From Mucilaginibacter sp. CSA2-8R (GTDB lineage Bacteria; Bacteroidota; Bacteroidia; Sphingobacteriales; Sphingobacteriaceae), in assembly GCF_038806765.1 (NCBI RefSeq), contig NZ_CP152389.1, forward strand, positions 4,030,001-4,094,000: a stretch of 64,000 nt of DNA, in the 5' to 3' direction. Every line of letters starts with the position of its first letter. Position 1 is the stretch's first letter. The translations under genes and the position numbers were made by a program. This document shows positions 1 to 9,500 of this stretch, one piece after another. The notes under the pieces are model-generated. The model was given only the letters and a program-made list of their open reading frames with translations. It searched no databases and was not told the DNA's origin.

Positions 1-2029
1 CCTGATCTTCATCCTGCCCATAACCATAGCCGTGTATAGGCTCGGTACCATAAAAGTTATTACAAATCTGGCGTATCCATTTTTGCGTTAACCAAGGCTT
101 GCCCGAAAAGTTAAACAGCCAGCCTATATGTAAATTGGGTTGATTACCCTGATTATATAAGGCGTTGATTCCGGCAAAAGCATCAATGGTTTTACCACCG
201 CCGAAATCATTTTTAGCAGACGCTTCAAATATGCCATCCAACCGGGCATTAAAGCTGGCGTCTCCTACGGCGCTGATTAATGCTTTCGGGTTTTGTGGCA
301 CATAAAAAGTGTACTGCGTAGCATTACCTTCCTGAAATCCGCGCCATGCCTGCAACGGATCAAATTTGTCAATAAACTTCCCTTCGGCAGTTTTAGGCTG
401 AATTAATTTATTGGCCGGATTAAACAGATGTTGCCAACCGTTAGCATACTTAATAAGCTGCTGGTAATCGCTAGTCTTGCCTAATGCTTTGGCCATTTGC
501 GCTGCAGCAAAGGCACTAAAACTATACTCGAGTGTATGTGAGGCCGAAAAGTTAGACCCGGTAGAATCTGTAACGAAGTTACGCCCATCACCATCCAGAT
601 GCGGAACATAGCCATACTGCAAAAATGCTTTGGTATCCATTTTTCCCGATCCGGTCAGTCTGTTTTTCCAGCCCAACTCGTTATTTTTAACAGCCTGGTA
701 AGCTGCGGGTACATCATAATCGCGTATGCCTGCCTGATAGGCACCGGCAATAGCCAAGCCCACAAAATTGGTACCCACACCCGATACGTATTCGCTGTTG
801 GCTATGCCGTCACCAAACCATCCTTTGTCTTTACACAACCTCAGCTGCGTAGTTACAAAACGCGCATACCACTCCGGGTATGATAGTGACCATAACTGCG
901 TCAAATTCCAATAGCCTCCCCATATAGCATCGGTATTAATAAAACCGTACTTTTTCTCTTGAGCGTTAAGCTGGCCTGCCGTGCCTTGATGTTTAGGGTA
1001 GGCTCCGTTTACATCACTGGCCAGGCCACGGCCTAACAATGCGTGATACAAGCCGGTATAAAATTTCATTTTATTGGCCCTAACCTTCGTTTCTACCTGT
1101 AGCTTGCCAAGCTCTTGCCGCCAAGTATTTTGTGCCTGCCTGAGCGCAGCATCGAAATTTAGTCCACTTGCTTCAGCCACCAGGTTAGCTTTTGCATTAG
1201 CTATTGAGGTATAGCTTAAACCCACTTTAATTTCCAGTTTTTCGCCCGATTGAGTATTGTAATTTAGTGCTAAGCCCGCTCCTACTCCTGTTGCTGCTTT
1301 TTTACCGGGCATAGTACCTGCCTGTGTAAATGCAGTTATTGATAAGGGTGCCTTTGCCAATTGCCCATAAAAGTACATGGCTACCTTGCCTTGTGGGTCA
1401 TAGCTGGCTACATACTTAGGATAGGTAATCACATAGCCAGCAAAGTGGATAGCATCAATCATATGTATGTCGGCATCCGTTACTTCTCCGCTCTCGCCCT
1501 GCTTGCGTCCGATATCTAAAATCACATGTGCCTGGGTTGATTTAGGAAATGTATACCGATGAAATCCTACGCGTTTAGTGGCCGTCAGCTCTGCTGTAAT
1601 CTGGTAATCATCCAGCTTCACTTTATAATAGCCTGCTTGAGCCGTTTCATTTTTATGATCAAAAGACGATCGGTAGCCGCTACCTGGTTGCTCAAGTTCG
1701 CCGGGTACAGTTTTTAATGCACCGGTAGTAGGCATAAAGCTAACACCACCCACCTGCCACTCATGAAAGTGCACAAAGCCTTCAATAGATTTATGGCGCA
1801 CATCGTAACCAACAGCTTCCCAACCCTGAGGGTTTCCGTAATGCCCGTTGGTAGATGGCGCCAGTTTGGCCATGCCGCCCGGCACAGCGGCCGGTGTAAA
1901 GAAAAACCAGCGGCTATGGGCAGTACCAATGCCGGGGTCCACGTATTGCAAAACATCCTGCGCTTGTAAGCGGCCGGTAGTAAACAGCGTCAAAATGATT
2001 GCGGCTCTTTTAAACAAGATTTTGTTCAT
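1..2029 (-). CDS. GH92 family alpha-mannosidase (C-terminus beyond the left edge)
   Basis: Reading leftwards from the ATG at 2029, the frame stays open to the window edge (about 676 codons), so the C-terminus is missing. The N-terminus is a signal peptide ending near LQAQ. It is followed by QYVDPGIGTAHSRWFF and PGGMAKLAPSTN, the usual opening of GH92 exo-acting alpha-mannosidases. Near the edge the protein reads FYGTEPIHGYGYGQDEDQ, matching the conserved GH92 stretch before the GQ(M/L)xAWY motif. GH92 enzymes are calcium-dependent and remove terminal mannose from alpha-mannans or N-glycans, usually in the periplasm. It is the last visible gene of the mannan operon, 42 bp after the GH76 gene. 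Family assignment is firm; linkage preference cannot be read from the sequence. Confidence 0.9.
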   Translation of the reverse strand, partial: MNKILFKRAAIILTLFTTGRLQAQDVLQYVDPGIGTAHSRWFFFTPAAVPGGMAKLAPSTNGHYGNPQGWEAVGYDVRHKSIEGFVHFHEWQVGGVSFMPTTGALKTVPGELEQPGSGYRSSFDHKNETAQAGYYKVKLDDYQITAELTATKRVGFHRYTFPKSTQAHVILDIGRKQGESGEVTDADIHMIDAIHFAGYVITYPKYVASYDPQGKVAMYFYGQLAKAPLSITAFTQAGTMPGKKAATGVGAGLALNYNTQSGEKLEIKVGLSYTSIANAKANLVAEASGLNFDAALRQAQNTWRQELGKLQVETKVRANKMKFYTGLYHALLGRGLASDVNGAYPKHQGTAGQLNAQEKKYGFINTDAIWGGYWNLTQLWSLSYPEWYARFVTTQLRLCKDKGWFGDGIANSEYVSGVGTNFVGLAIAGAYQAGIRDYDVPAAYQAVKNNELGWKNRLTGSGKMDTKAFLQYGYVPHLDGDGRNFVTDSTGSNFSASHTLEYSFSAFAAAQMAKALGKTSDYQQLIKYANGWQHLFNPANKLIQPKTAEGKFIDKFDPLQAWRGFQEGNATQYTFYVPQNPKALISAVGDASFNARLDGIFEASAKNDFGGGKTIDAFAGINALYNQGNQPNLHIGWLFNFSGKPWLTQKWIRQICNNFYGTEPIHGYGYGQDEDQ

Positions 2030-2071
2030 GTAATAGGTATAATAGTTTTAGTATAAGCTGCCAGGTTTCAC

Positions 2072-3289
2072 TTATCTGTATTTTGACAGCATCACCTGCA
2101 CGCGTTGCATCCAGGCCTGGTCTACCCCTTCGAGGTTAGTGTAGCGACTAGCACCATTGAGCCCTGCATACTGGTAGTAGCCATTGAGTGCCGTATTTTT
2201 TAAAATGACATTGATCGCATCTACATTTGCTTTGGCGTAAACAAGCCAGTTTTCGTTGTTATCTAATTCATAAAGTTTTATCATAGCCTGGGTGGCCCAG
2301 CCGCTATAACAACCGTTGACGCGCAAATCATTAGTATTAAAAATAAATACGTTATAATTTTTATCCCACAAGCCACGGATCATAGCATTGCCCAACGCCT
2401 GTGCTTTTGTTTTATAGGTATTATCGTTCATGGCATCGGCAAAAAGCAATTGTGCCTCTACCATAATTCCATTGTCGTAAGTGAACTTGACTCCATTTTT
2501 TACCCCATTTTTTTCAACCTGCCAGATGTATAATCCTGAGGTACTGTCGTACATTTGGGTATTCAACCAATTGTTTACCTGTAAAGCCCAATCTTTATAC
2601 TGCGTGTTACCGGTTAGTTTAAACAAGCGTGCAAATAGCTGCATGGCGAGGGCATTGGATTGCGTTGGTTTTACGGTTTTTTCTGTGGTCCACCAGAAGC
2701 CGCCACCGTAAGTATTATCCCACTGGCCGCTTTTCATCAGCCACTTGGCGCAAGACTCTGCAGCACCAAGGTAATTTGCTTTAATTGTACCACTGGTCAC
2801 ATTGTAAGCATCCAGATAGGCCATTCCGGTCAGGGCGTTATCATCAACATATTTTACGCCTGCAGCTCCCGACCCATCCAAATTAGCAAAGGCAAAGTAC
2901 CCGCCGTTTGGGTCTGCTTTATCCTCCAGCTTGCTTAGCCAGCCAAATGCATTATTCATAGGTTCCTGATAACTGGCGTCACCGTTAGCTATCATGGCGG
3001 CATCTGCATACAAATGACTGGCAACATACCATTCAAAAGCACTGTTGGTGTTGTCTGTAGTATTAACCCGGTAACTGCCAAAGGGCGTAGCATACCCAGC
3101 TTTTATAAATGCGCGGGTAGCTTTGGCATTGGTAAGATATACAGACTCTGTAACCGGGTTACTGCCCGCTCCTCCTGTATTGCCGCCGTTATTACCGTTT
3201 TCTCCTGTAGCCGGGCCGTTGTCTGTCTTTTTGCAGGATGCGAACAATACACCAAGCACGATAATCCAGTGGTAATGCCTTATTTTCAT
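2072..3289 (-). CDS. GH76 family alpha-1,6-mannanase, lipoprotein
   Basis: 405 residues. The N-terminus is a lipoprotein signal (hydrophobic run to FASC, Cys19) followed by a Gly/Asn-rich linker to about residue 45. The body looks like the (alpha/alpha)6 barrel of GH76: YVDDNALTGMAYL carries the adjacent Asp pair (D149, D150) expected as catalytic residues, GGGFWW (195-200) fits a conserved GH76 loop, and TYDNGIMVEAQLL fits the family's later helix motif. GH76 enzymes cut the alpha-1,6-mannan backbone of fungal mannan. A lipoprotein placed next to susCD is likely exposed at the cell surface, releasing oligosaccharides for the SusCD importer. Its neighbours GH92 and the phosphomannose-isomerase-like protein support a mannan role. 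Confidence 0.87.
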   Translation of the reverse strand: MKIRHYHWIIVLGVLFASCKKTDNGPATGENGNNGGNTGGAGSNPVTESVYLTNAKATRAFIKAGYATPFGSYRVNTTDNTNSAFEWYVASHLYADAAMIANGDASYQEPMNNAFGWLSKLEDKADPNGGYFAFANLDGSGAAGVKYVDDNALTGMAYLDAYNVTSGTIKANYLGAAESCAKWLMKSGQWDNTYGGGFWWTTEKTVKPTQSNALAMQLFARLFKLTGNTQYKDWALQVNNWLNTQMYDSTSGLYIWQVEKNGVKNGVKFTYDNGIMVEAQLLFADAMNDNTYKTKAQALGNAMIRGLWDKNYNVFIFNTNDLRVNGCYSGWATQAMIKLYELDNNENWLVYAKANVDAINVILKNTALNGYYQYAGLNGASRYTNLEGVDQAWMQRVQVMLSKYR

Positions 3290-3378
3290 AGTTAGTATTG
3301 AAATCAGGTGCTAACCGGCGCTATAAAGTCCACCAGTCAGCACCTTGTTATTAATATTATGTATGCAGAAAGCTCAGA

Positions 3379-4506
3379 TTAATTTACTGCTGTTGCCGTA
3401 TGTGTATAGGCGGCTGAGGGCCTGAAATAGACATCAACCTTAGCGTTACGCTTATCGATGGAAGGATCAAACTTATATGTATTGTCCCACTGAGCATTGC
3501 TAACCGGCAACAAGTTAAAGTAACTGGTTGGCTGCCCAGACGGTGCAACGTTGTTTACGTTAACGCTTCCAAAATACTCTACCCCTGCCGAGGTATGCAG
3601 TGCAAATTTGTATCGCTCATCACGTCCCCATGAAAACTGGTAAAATTCAACCGGTATACGGGCATTGCTCCAGGTACTGTTGCCGGTGTAGCTCAACTGT
3701 CCTATTTCGGTATTATACGCCGACATAAATAAACCTAAAGATTGAATGCTCACGATGTTACTGGTAGCCACATTAAAGTTTAGCCGAATACGGTATGGGC
3801 CGGTGGTGGTGCCTACGGTCGTGGTTTGGCTACCCTGCTGAATGGTTCCGCTGCCATCAATATAGTAACGTATACCTGCCGATGTAGCCTTATCCGTAAA
3901 CTGGTAGTTACCAACCTGCAATGAGGTGTATAGCTCAAATACGCCGGGAGCTGTTTGTTTAAAAGCAATAGCTTTAGACAGGTCCGTTCCACCGGCCTCG
4001 GTTCCGGTACCTGTTAAATACAAAGCAGTTGGCGGTACAGCAAAACCCGCCGGACGGGTAATTTGCAAACTGTTAGTGCCTGTAGTAGTTTGCACGTTGG
4101 TGGCTTTTGATGCCATGACGGTCCACTTAAGGGTACCTGTACTTGATGAAGCAATGCCTGCTAAGGAAGCAATCTTATTTAAGGTATCCTGTGGAATGGT
4201 AGCCTGGGCCTGCACGCCCGAACCATCAGACAAAACCCGGTACACTGGCGTACTGAAATTGCCGTCAGCTTTGTCGAACGCTACTTCATAAAGCACCACA
4301 CCGCCGTCGGCTGCATTGGCAGCACTCCACTTGAAAGGGACGCTGCTACCGCCGGGTTGCAATTTGAGCGCAGTTGCGTTGGCCGGAGCCGACAGCGTAC
4401 CGGCAGCAGTAAGCTGATCATCCAACGAACGGGTATCCTTTTTACAGGAGAACAGGGCCATGACGGCCATAAAGGCCATTATGGTAGTAAAATTTATTCT
4501 TTTCAT
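3379..4506 (-). CDS. SusE-like outer-membrane glycan-binding lipoprotein
   Basis: 375 residues with a lipoprotein signal (MALFSC, Cys21). The next ~110 residues resemble the SusE N-terminal domain: an immunoglobulin-like fold with the motif pattern L..P.....V.FKWSAAN, then YEVAFDKADGNF. The C-terminal half carries two beta-sandwich segments (ALYLTGTGTEAGG, then YQFSWGRDERYKFAL) like the starch-binding modules of SusE/SusF. By family this is a surface lipoprotein that holds polysaccharide near the SusCD transporter; it has no catalytic motif. It lies directly downstream of susD in the same operon. The bound glycan is inferred to be alpha-mannan from its neighbours. Confidence 0.82.
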   Translation of the reverse strand: MKRINFTTIMAFMAVMALFSCKKDTRSLDDQLTAAGTLSAPANATALKLQPGGSSVPFKWSAANAADGGVVLYEVAFDKADGNFSTPVYRVLSDGSGVQAQATIPQDTLNKIASLAGIASSSTGTLKWTVMASKATNVQTTTGTNSLQITRPAGFAVPPTALYLTGTGTEAGGTDLSKAIAFKQTAPGVFELYTSLQVGNYQFTDKATSAGIRYYIDGSGTIQQGSQTTTVGTTTGPYRIRLNFNVATSNIVSIQSLGLFMSAYNTEIGQLSYTGNSTWSNARIPVEFYQFSWGRDERYKFALHTSAGVEYFGSVNVNNVAPSGQPTSYFNLLPVSNAQWDNTYKFDPSIDKRNAKVDVYFRPSAAYTHTATAVN

Positions 4507-4536
4507 TTTGGTTTTCGGTAATTGGTTGTTGAAAGC

Positions 4537-6171
4537 TTAATAGCCGGGATTTTGAGTAAGCTGAGCGTTCAGACTTTGATCTCCGCTTGGAATAGCCCAC
4601 AAATAATCGCGGGATGGATTGAAACGCCTAAGCTGGACCCGGATGTAACCGTTATCAGTGCTTTGGTCGCCCGAAAATTTAGCACCATGAGCGTATCGGT
4701 TAAGCATGGTCTCGGCAATCCGCCAGCGGCGGATATCGTCTATACGTATACCTTCTAATGCTAATTCGGCACGACGTTCCCGCCTGATGATGTTGGTAAC
4801 ATCGCCTCCAGGATAACTCAAGGCGGCCTGGTCTGTAAATCCAGCCCGTGCACGTAAAGCACCGATAGTTTGATTCCAAACGGCGGCAGTCATTTGCCCT
4901 AAGCTATTTTTAGCTTCAGCATAATCCAGTAAAATTTCTGCGTAGCGAAACAAATGCAGGTTATTACCTGAGGTAAAGTTGGCTAAGGCCGATGGGTCAA
5001 AATACTTGCGCCAGTAATAACCCGACGGCGAAGAGCTTTGACGGCCTGATGAATATTCATCCGGACCGGGCCGTGTAGGATCACTTCCGGGCTTGATGTA
5101 AATAATTTTGCTGGTGCCGTTTACACCACCACCATTGTTCCAGTTGTAACGGTCGTACACCACGGTTGCCGTTAAACGCGGGTCGCGGTTGATGTATGGG
5201 TTGTTTTCATCATAGCCCGAACCAGCGTCGGTAATACCCCGCCCGTTAAGCATAATGTAGTCATCAACCAGTTCTTGAGTTGGTGCCAATGCGTTTACCC
5301 GCCCGCCTACGCTATTAGGGGCAAAATCCCAAAAATCGGTCCAGGTACGGGTGGTTGCCGGTACGTATTGTAACGAAAGAATGCTTTCAGTATTAGTGTG
5401 GTTAATTGTTGGATTACTGAACAGATCACTGTAATTAGATACTAACGAGTAGGTACCGTTAGTGCTGGCATTATTCATCAAATCCTCACATACGGTAACC
5501 ACTTCTGCCATACGGTTACCCTGATATAATAATACTCTGGCCTGAAGAGCCAGTGCAGCCCCTTTAGTAATGCGACCGTTTTCACCTGCCGGTAACTGAT
5601 CTTTAGATGGCAACGCAGATACGATGGCTTTGAGTTCGCTGATAACAAAATCAACCACTTGCGCTTTGGGTGTTTTGCTGATGGTTTTAGCTTCTTCCTG
5701 CGTAATATCATTAGTTACCAGCGGTACATCTCCGTACCATTTGGTCAGGTTAAAATGTTCAAAAGCCCGAATAAATCTAACTTCAGCCTTCAGGCGGTTA
5801 AGTGTGATTGCGCCAAGCGTAGTGTTTTGATCTATGTTAGCTAAAAACTGGTTACATGATTTGATGGTGCTGTAATAATAAGCCCAATCGCCGGCAAACT
5901 TGGGCGTTAATGAGTTGGCATTACCACTAGCAATCTGGATTAAATCGTTATTGTTTTGTGAGTAAGCATTGTCTGATAAGCCTTCAGCGCCAAAGTAAAG
6001 TCCGCTGTTATACATTAGGCTATAATTGTTATTTAATGCATTGTAAACGTTGGCATCGGCTGTCCAAAAATTCAGTGTTGAATAGGCATCAGTTGGACCT
6101 ATGTCCAGCTTGCGACAACTGCTAACCAGTATCAATGATGTTATCGCCAAATATTTTGTAAGGTTTTTCAT
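4537..6171 (-). CDS. SusD/RagB family nutrient-binding lipoprotein
   Basis: 544 residues, the usual SusD length. A short signal ends at LVSSC (Cys19). The N-terminal SusD-like helices include DAYSTLNFWTADANVYNALNN, and the C-terminal RagB/SusD region includes RYAEILLDYAEAKN, the conserved LRARAGF, and RRERRAELALEGIRIDDIRRW. SusD proteins act as the hinged lid on the SusC channel and capture oligosaccharides at the cell surface. It sits 18 bp downstream of the SusC gene, as usual for the pair. The assignment is secure; substrate is inferred from the adjacent mannan-degrading enzymes. Confidence 0.95.
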   Translation of the reverse strand: MKNLTKYLAITSLILVSSCRKLDIGPTDAYSTLNFWTADANVYNALNNNYSLMYNSGLYFGAEGLSDNAYSQNNNDLIQIASGNANSLTPKFAGDWAYYYSTIKSCNQFLANIDQNTTLGAITLNRLKAEVRFIRAFEHFNLTKWYGDVPLVTNDITQEEAKTISKTPKAQVVDFVISELKAIVSALPSKDQLPAGENGRITKGAALALQARVLLYQGNRMAEVVTVCEDLMNNASTNGTYSLVSNYSDLFSNPTINHTNTESILSLQYVPATTRTWTDFWDFAPNSVGGRVNALAPTQELVDDYIMLNGRGITDAGSGYDENNPYINRDPRLTATVVYDRYNWNNGGGVNGTSKIIYIKPGSDPTRPGPDEYSSGRQSSSPSGYYWRKYFDPSALANFTSGNNLHLFRYAEILLDYAEAKNSLGQMTAAVWNQTIGALRARAGFTDQAALSYPGGDVTNIIRRERRAELALEGIRIDDIRRWRIAETMLNRYAHGAKFSGDQSTDNGYIRVQLRRFNPSRDYLWAIPSGDQSLNAQLTQNPGY

Positions 6172-6189
6172 AATCCTTTTGCTGAGTAG

Positions 6190-9100
6190 TTAAAAGGTGA
6201 TATCTAAACCTGCACCAATAAAAATGGGCAGCAGGTAATTTCTTGCACTGTTTGAACCTGTATTCGGGCTTACACTGTTGCCGAATTCAGTTGTTTCCGG
6301 ATCTATAAATTTCAGCTTAGACAGCGTGAATAAGTTTTGCCCAATGGCCGATACCCGAACACGCTGCATACCGGCTTTGCGTGTTAATGCGCTTGGTAGG
6401 GTATAACCAATATTGACGTTTTTCAACCTCGCATAGGCGGCGTTATATCGATATACATCAGATCCGTTACGCCAGTTGTTGGTATTTGAAGGAGACCCAT
6501 TACTGGCTAATCGTGGATAGCGCGCGTCCGGGTTATTAGGCGTCCAATAATTGGTCATATGCTCGTAAAGCGTCTGTCCATAATTGTAATGGAACGGCTC
6601 CACCAATTCGCCACGTAAAAAGGCATCACGCTGGCCAACTCCTTGAATAAATAGGGTGAGGTCAAATCCGGCTACGGCCACACGGTACGTAAATCCGAAA
6701 GTATAGTGCGGAAATGGGTTACCAATAACTTTCTTATCGTTATCATCAATTTTACCATCGCCGTTTAAATCTTTAAATTTAATATCACCTGGCCCAACTA
6801 TCGCTCCGGCAGGCTTAGGCAAATTATTTGCATCAGCCTGATTTTGAAAGTAACCATCGGTTACATACCCATAGTACTGTGTAAGCGGCTCACCCACACG
6901 GCGTATTAATTGATACACATCCTGATTATAGATAATTTGTTGTGTATTACCGGTGAGTTGCAACAGCTTGTTTTGGGTGTTACCAATATTTGCGCTAAAG
7001 CTTTGCGTTACCTTAGCCGATTTTAAGGTGTAAGTTATTTCTGCTTCCCAACCTCGGTTTTGCACTTTGGCTACGTTAGCAGTTGGAGGTGCAGCACCAA
7101 AAATACTGGGTACATCGAGCGGTGTTTGCTGAATATTGCTGGTGGTTTTATCAAAATAATCAAAAGAGCCGGTAAGCTTGTTTTGAAACAAACCAAAATC
7201 AAAACCGGCGTTAATAGTAGCGGCTCTCTCCCAAGTGAGTAATGGGTTGGACAAGTTGGTACCTGCTCCACCCTGTATTACGCTATTATAACCATAGGCA
7301 CCGGGATAATTAAAGTAAGTTGTTAAATAAGTGTAATTACCAGCCGTTTGGTTATTACCCACCACACCATAGGAAGCCCTTAATTTAAGGCGGCTTAAGG
7401 TGTTACGCAACGGATCCATAAAGCTTTCATCAGAGATCAGGTAACCGGCATTAACTGATGGGAAAAAACCACTACGCTGGCCCTGTGCGAATTTTGATGA
7501 TGCATCATCACGAAACACAAAATCCAGAAAGTAGCGGCTTTTGTAATCATAGCTTATCCGGCCAAATACAGATTGCAAACTATTAGCTTGAATAGTAATG
7601 CTGTTGTAAGAATTAGTTGCATCGATCAACGTTCCGGTAGTAGCGTTGCCAAACACCGGATCAGTCAATGTTTTCTGCAATTGAAATCCGCGCTGGCTGT
7701 TAATCTCGCTTGATACACCCAGCGTCGCATTCACATTATGCTGATGAAATGACTTAGTATAATTTAGGTAAACTTGTGTATTGAAAGAATGCGATTTGGA
7801 ATTATTATCAAACGTGGTTAAATCATTACCGTAAACACCTGCCGGCAAGTAATTAACCTGCGTCCGCCTGAAGAAGTTACCATTGTTTTGAATGGTACCG
7901 CCAAAAACGCCGGTTAATGTTAATGATTTAGCTATGTTGAGTGTACCGTTTAAGTTGCCAAAAATGCGGTCGTTATCCGCTTGGTTAAAACCACCTTTTT
8001 CGAGCACACCCAGTTCATTGTATTGCGATGCGATAGGGTTGGTTAAATAATTGCCGTTTTCATCCTGCCAGCTATAGTTGTAAGGCACCCGGTTAGCATC
8101 AGCAAAAATATTGTTGTTGCCTACGCTATTGGTTTTATTACGTGATTTGGTGTATTCAAGTATGCCGGTTAGCTTGAAACGACCGATAATGGTGGATTGA
8201 TTTAATCTGAGATTATACTTTTGAAAGCCAAACTTGTCACCACTGCCACCATTACCTACAAAATTGCTTAACTGGTTTAAATAACCGGCCGAAACAAAAT
8301 AAGTATTGGTTGCACCGCCACCGCTTACACTTACGTTTTGAGACAGTTGGGGCGCGTCATACAACAGATGGTTTACATCCCAGGTACCATTGCCTTGCGC
8401 CGCAAGTTGCTGTATTTGTGCTGGTGTAAATGCAGGTGGAAGCCCGGCATTAACCAAAGATTCATTTTTGTAATAAGCATTGTCTGCAGCATCAACTTTT
8501 TTAACCAGCACATTAGGTTTTTGCCAGCCGTAATTACCGTTATAAGTCACAGTAGGCTTTTGGTTTAATTTGCCGCTTTTAGTGGTTACCAATAAAACAC
8601 CATTAGCACCACGAGATCCGTAGATAGCTGCAGCGCCGGCATCTTTAAGCACCGTAACACTGGCAATGTCGTTAGGATTAAGCAGGCTTAAATCAGCGGT
8701 TGATTGTGAAACGATACCATCAATAACCAATAACGGGTCATTATTACCGGTAGTAGATACTCCCCGGATGTTAATCAAAGGTGTAGCCCCCGGATCTAAT
8801 GTACTTTGCTGAATAATTAAGTTTGGCGATTCGCCTTGCAAGGCCTGCACGGCGTTGAGTACCGGCTTTTCATTAATTTCGCGGGCGCCAACGGTACCAA
8901 TAGCACTATTTATGGTCGCACGGCGTTGCGTGCCGTAACCTACCACTACTACTTCGTTAAGCGCTTTCGTAGTATCGGCCTTAAGAGTAACATTGATTTG
9001 CGCTTGTTGTCCAATACTTAAAGTTTGGGTAACAAAGCCAATATAGGTAAAGATTAAACTCCGGTTGTTATCACCATCAGGCACCGTCATTTTAAAGTTA

Positions 9101-9363
9101 CCGTTCACATCGGTCATCGTTGCGACTTGAGAATTTTGAAGCTTTACGGTTACACCAGGCAACGGCTGCCCTTGCTCATCCTTAACCTGCCCGGTAACTA
9201 CGGCATCAAATACACTCGTCACCGAAATTGAACGATTAACAGTTAGATTTTCGGCGTGAGAGTTTGCAGCGCCGCAACACGACAGCAAAAGAAACAGCCC
9301 GACGCCAGAAGGGCGCCCCCGCAATTTTAGCGGCGAAAGCTTTTGTAATAGTCTTGATCTCAT
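6190..9363 (-). CDS. SusC/RagA family TonB-dependent transporter
   Basis: 1057 residues. A signal segment (about 1-40) is followed by a carboxypeptidase-regulatory-like domain (about 55-125; VVTGQVKDEQGQPLPGVTVK), then the TonB-box-like start of the plug (EVVVVGYGTQRR), the plug domain (about 145-260, ending GSRGANGVLLVTTK) and a long beta-barrel ending in ITF. These are hallmarks of SusC/RagA outer-membrane importers, which take up oligosaccharides with energy from TonB. It is followed 18 bp later by susD. A gap of 137 bp with a strong inverted repeat separates it from the isomerase-like gene upstream, so differential expression within the operon is possible. Confidence 0.96.
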   Translation of the reverse strand: MRSRLLQKLSPLKLRGRPSGVGLFLLLSCCGAANSHAENLTVNRSISVTSVFDAVVTGQVKDEQGQPLPGVTVKLQNSQVATMTDVNGNFKMTVPDGDNNRSLIFTYIGFVTQTLSIGQQAQINVTLKADTTKALNEVVVVGYGTQRRATINSAIGTVGAREINEKPVLNAVQALQGESPNLIIQQSTLDPGATPLINIRGVSTTGNNDPLLVIDGIVSQSTADLSLLNPNDIASVTVLKDAGAAAIYGSRGANGVLLVTTKSGKLNQKPTVTYNGNYGWQKPNVLVKKVDAADNAYYKNESLVNAGLPPAFTPAQIQQLAAQGNGTWDVNHLLYDAPQLSQNVSVSGGGATNTYFVSAGYLNQLSNFVGNGGSGDKFGFQKYNLRLNQSTIIGRFKLTGILEYTKSRNKTNSVGNNNIFADANRVPYNYSWQDENGNYLTNPIASQYNELGVLEKGGFNQADNDRIFGNLNGTLNIAKSLTLTGVFGGTIQNNGNFFRRTQVNYLPAGVYGNDLTTFDNNSKSHSFNTQVYLNYTKSFHQHNVNATLGVSSEINSQRGFQLQKTLTDPVFGNATTGTLIDATNSYNSITIQANSLQSVFGRISYDYKSRYFLDFVFRDDASSKFAQGQRSGFFPSVNAGYLISDESFMDPLRNTLSRLKLRASYGVVGNNQTAGNYTYLTTYFNYPGAYGYNSVIQGGAGTNLSNPLLTWERAATINAGFDFGLFQNKLTGSFDYFDKTTSNIQQTPLDVPSIFGAAPPTANVAKVQNRGWEAEITYTLKSAKVTQSFSANIGNTQNKLLQLTGNTQQIIYNQDVYQLIRRVGEPLTQYYGYVTDGYFQNQADANNLPKPAGAIVGPGDIKFKDLNGDGKIDDNDKKVIGNPFPHYTFGFTYRVAVAGFDLTLFIQGVGQRDAFLRGELVEPFHYNYGQTLYEHMTNYWTPNNPDARYPRLASNGSPSNTNNWRNGSDVYRYNAAYARLKNVNIGYTLPSALTRKAGMQRVRVSAIGQNLFTLSKLKFIDPETTEFGNSVSPNTGSNSARNYLLPIFIGAGLDITF

Positions 9364-9457
9364 TGGTTATTAGGTTATTGTAATTGGTTTTTATTATGTT
9401 TTTCTTCTTTGTTTAGGCTTGAGCAAACTAAAACTCCCATCGAGCAGTTATGTGATT

Positions 9458-9493
9458 TGCAGCAAGCACCTAGGTTATTTTATACTTGCTGCA
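9458..9493. promoter_or_regulatory. 9-bp inverted repeat in the isomerase-to-susC gap
   Basis: TGCAGCAAG at 9458-9466 and CTTGCTGCA at 9485-9493 are exact reverse complements around an 18-nt loop. The element lies just after the stop of the isomerase-like gene and before susC. No T-run follows it on the minus strand, so it is not a typical intrinsic terminator. An RNA processing or stability hairpin, or an operator, would fit. Function is inferred. Confidence 0.45.
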
Positions 9494-9500
9494 GTATCGG

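Noticed and set aside
1714..2033. Several 60-80 codon frames within the GH92 gene region
   Set aside because: The continuous minus-strand GH92 frame to the window edge explains this DNA.
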